This document shows positions 14,034 to 15,956 of a stretch of 15,956 nt of DNA, one piece after another; within the stretch, counting starts at the first letter, position 1, and each line of letters starts with the position of its first letter. The stretch comes from Candidatus Zixiibacteriota bacterium (GTDB lineage Bacteria > Zixibacteria > MSB-5A5 > GN15 > FEB-12), in the NCBI GenBank assembly GCA_003641405.1, contig QNAF01000018.1:1-15956 (forward strand), read 5' to 3'. The translations under genes and the position numbers were made by a program. Below the pieces are notes generated by a model that was not told the origin of the DNA, made no database searches, and worked only from the letters and a program-made list of their open reading frames with translations.

Positions 14034-15479
14034 TCAGGACTTGTTGCGGATGTAGTCAACGGCTTTCCTCATTCTCTCAACAACAATCGACTGCCCGAGC
14101 GTTGCCAGCAAATCGAACAGACCGGGGCCAACCGATCCGCCGGATACGGCAAGGCGTGTGGGATGAATGATCTTACCCTTCTTCACGTCTTTCTCTTCCG
14201 CCAACCGGCTCAATTCCGCTTCCAGGGCATCCGTGGTAAACTGTCCCAACGCTTCGAAGCGCTGAGCGAGTTCTTCAAGATACCCCGCTGATTCTTCACT
14301 GAAATGCTTCGCGGCGGCCTTTTCATCGTAGACATAATCAAAAGAAAAAAAATACGCGCCGCGTGTGACGATATCGGAAACTCGCTGTGCCCGCCCCTTC
14401 AGCAAATGGATCACACTTCGCAGGTACTCCCAGCGTGTTTCCAGCCAGTACTTGGTGGTAAGATCGGCTTCCACCAGCATAGGGGCCACCATCACTGCCA
14501 GATCATGGTCAGACTTCTTCTGTATGTGTTCCTGGTTGAATGCAAGCAGCTTCTCTTCATCGAATACAGCGTTGGACGCATTGAAATTGGCGTCGTTGAA
14601 AATGGTAACCAGTTCCTCGGTAGTGTAAATATCCCTGTCGGTTTTCGGGGACCAGCCCAACAGCGACAGATAGTTGACCATAGCTTCAGGCAGTATGCCC
14701 TCACCCTGGTACTCGTTTACATCCTTGTCACCGAGTCGCTTGGAGACCTTTTTCTTGTCCGGTCGAAGGATCAACGGCACATGGCCGAATCTCGGCAGAT
14801 CAAAACCGAACGCTTCGTACACAATAATCTGCTTGAATGTGTTCGTGACGTGATCATTTCCCCTGATGACATGAGTGATACCCATGTCGTGATCATCCAC
14901 GACTACCGCGAAATTGTACGTCACCGAGCCATCTGACCGGGCAATGATAAAATCCTCGATTTCCTCGTTCTGGCGCGTGATGCGACCGGAGACCATATCG
15001 TCAAATGATGTTCCCCCGTCGGGGATCTTCACCCTCACCACCGGCTTCTCCCCCGCCTTGATTCTCGCCTGGACTTCATCTGCCGACAGCCCCAGGCATT
15101 TGCGGTTGTACATGAGCGGTTTCTTCTCGGCCTTTGCTTTTTCGCGAGCAGCTTTCAACTCTTCCTGGCTGCAAAAACAGTAATAGGCTTGCCCGGTCTG
15201 GATGAATTTCTGAAGGTAGTCCGCATACAACTCACTACGCTTCGACTGGAAGACTATCTCCCCGTCCCACTCCAGCCCCAACCACTTAAGGGCACTCAGG
15301 ATCGGGTCTATCAGTTCAGGTTTTGATCTTTCGAGGTCAGTATCCTCAATGCGAACTACAAACTCGCCTGCATTGTGTTTGGCAAACAGGTAATTAAAGA
15401 TAGCCGTACGCGCTGTACCGACATGCAGATAGCCGGTCGGCGACGGAGCTATGCGAACCTTGACTGGGTTGCTCGTCAT
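14034..15479 (-). CDS. gltX: Glutamyl-tRNA synthetase
   Basis: GluRS charges tRNA-Glu with glutamate in the cytoplasm and is a class I enzyme. The 481 residues match the bacterial length. The HIGH motif appears in APSPTGYLHVGTART (11-25, with LHVG) and the KMSKS motif as KVSKR (244-248). RIEDTDLERS (43-52), the VVVDDHDMGITHVIRGNDH block (192-210) and the GFDLPRFGHVPLIL segment are typical of the family. A C-terminal helical anticodon-binding region follows (about 300-481). The zinc-site area keeps Cys101, Cys103 and Cys128, but the His expected two residues after the last Cys is absent. AGGA overlaps the stop of the upstream gene, 9 bases before the ATG, so the two are coupled. Whether the enzyme is discriminating or also charges tRNA-Gln cannot be read from the window. 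Confidence 0.97.
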   Translation of the reverse strand: MTSNPVKVRIAPSPTGYLHVGTARTAIFNYLFAKHNAGEFVVRIEDTDLERSKPELIDPILSALKWLGLEWDGEIVFQSKRSELYADYLQKFIQTGQAYYCFCSQEELKAAREKAKAEKKPLMYNRKCLGLSADEVQARIKAGEKPVVRVKIPDGGTSFDDMVSGRITRQNEEIEDFIIARSDGSVTYNFAVVVDDHDMGITHVIRGNDHVTNTFKQIIVYEAFGFDLPRFGHVPLILRPDKKKVSKRLGDKDVNEYQGEGILPEAMVNYLSLLGWSPKTDRDIYTTEELVTIFNDANFNASNAVFDEEKLLAFNQEHIQKKSDHDLAVMVAPMLVEADLTTKYWLETRWEYLRSVIHLLKGRAQRVSDIVTRGAYFFSFDYVYDEKAAAKHFSEESAGYLEELAQRFEALGQFTTDALEAELSRLAEEKDVKKGKIIHPTRLAVSGGSVGPGLFDLLATLGQSIVVERMRKAVDYIRNKS

Positions 15480-15490
15480 TGTGTTGTATC

Positions 15491-15956
15491 CTAATCGCCG
15501 GAAGGACTCGACTGTGGTGGCTCATCAGAGCGAAAGCCCGGCGGTGAAGTCGGGGGTTGTGGTGACAACGGCGGAGCGCTGCCTGACTGCGCTCCAGGTG
15601 GTGGTGGTGGTGGCAATGTGCTCAAAGATGGTTGCGTGGCTTGTTGCTTGGGAGTTGGAGCCGGCATTGGTCTGACAGATAGTGAATTGAGTTCGAACTC
15701 AAGACCACCGGTCATTTTCACAATCAGGTTATACGCCGGCACCATCACAAGACCCAGCAGTGTGTTGAACACCGCGGCGAACATCGCAAACACGAACGGC
15801 ATCATAATCATGACTATTCCAGCCACCGCACCACCGAGTTCAAGATCACCGGTGTCAATCCCTGAAGCGCTTCCCATGAAAGCCAGCATGGGCACAAGCA
15901 TCAAAGCGTAGAAAATCCCCACGACGAATCCGAAAGCCAGATTTACAAAGAAAGAC
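15491..15956 (-). CDS. DUF3566-like membrane protein with proline-rich tail, 5' end outside window
   Basis: The frame is open through the right edge, so the N-terminus is missing; a GTG at 15922 is internal to the open frame and probably not the start. Two hydrophobic stretches are visible, one at the edge (about 15875-15956) and one at about 15740-15835. They are followed by the YNL...GGLEFEL block (15689-15733), which resembles the end of the DUF3566 transmembrane domain (AxxYNLxxxxxGGxExxL). The remaining 60 or so residues are mostly Pro, Ser, Gln and Thr, with six prolines in a row (15596-15613), and look disordered. The stop is 11 bases before gltX, with the gltX ribosome binding site over it, so the genes are co-transcribed. 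The DUF3566 match is from memory of the family pattern. The function is unknown. Confidence 0.7.
   Translation of the reverse strand, partial: SFFVNLAFGFVVGIFYALMLVPMLAFMGSASGIDTGDLELGGAVAGIVMIMMPFVFAMFAAVFNTLLGLVMVPAYNLIVKMTGGLEFELNSLSVRPMPAPTPKQQATQPSLSTLPPPPPPGAQSGSAPPLSPQPPTSPPGFRSDEPPQSSPSGD

Noticed and set aside
15541..15620. GGT/GTG-rich run on the plus strand as a microsatellite
   Set aside because: It is the antisense of CCA/CCT proline codons in the tail of the minus-strand membrane protein.

Overview
This window is ordinary chromosomal DNA of roughly even base composition from a Gram-negative (diderm) bacterium. The evidence is a complete BamA, an OmpH/Skp-type chaperone, LpxD of the lipid A pathway, Lgt and a lipoprotein with a lipobox. 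The gene mix (a bamA-ompH-lpxD block behind rplU, a large membrane/TPR protein, a DUF3566-like membrane protein beside gltX, and an Lgt of the Cys-rich type) looks like an uncultured lineage of the FCB type, for example candidate phylum Zixibacteria. That placement is inference only; no marker was compared with a database.

Layout from left to right. (1) Minus strand, 1-2993: uvrB followed 25 bases later by an unrecognised lipoprotein gene that runs off the left edge. (2) A divergent promoter region of about 240 bases. (3) Plus strand, 3232-7680: rplU, bamA, ompH and lpxD, closely spaced or overlapping, closed by a clear intrinsic terminator at about 7710-7739. (4) Minus strand, 7758-8180: a solitary ssb with its own strong sigma-70-like promoter. 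(5) Plus strand, 8357-10809: rsmI, a PAP2-family membrane enzyme and lgt, each overlapping the next by 11 bases. (6) Minus strand, 10806-15956: an unrecognised DUF3566-like membrane protein (cut by the right edge), gltX, nadA and a polytopic membrane protein with C-terminal TPRs. This last run meets lgt tail to tail, and the two stop codons share one CTAG.

The plus-strand blocks concern envelope building. BamA inserts outer membrane proteins, OmpH escorts them through the periplasm, LpxD makes the lipid A precursor, and Lgt puts the lipid anchor on lipoproteins. The PAP2 enzyme may act on the lipid pool that Lgt uses. The other genes are housekeeping: excision repair, single-strand DNA protection, 16S rRNA methylation, NAD synthesis and glutamyl-tRNA charging.

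I looked for mobile elements, CRISPR arrays, toxin-antitoxin or defence modules, tRNA/rRNA genes and phage genes and saw none. No stretch over 300 bases lacks a gene. I did not find a convincing new system. The most interesting items are the TPR protein with a possible glycosyltransferase-C fold, the PAP2-Lgt pairing, the absence of rpmA after rplU, and the two unrecognised proteins at the window edges.
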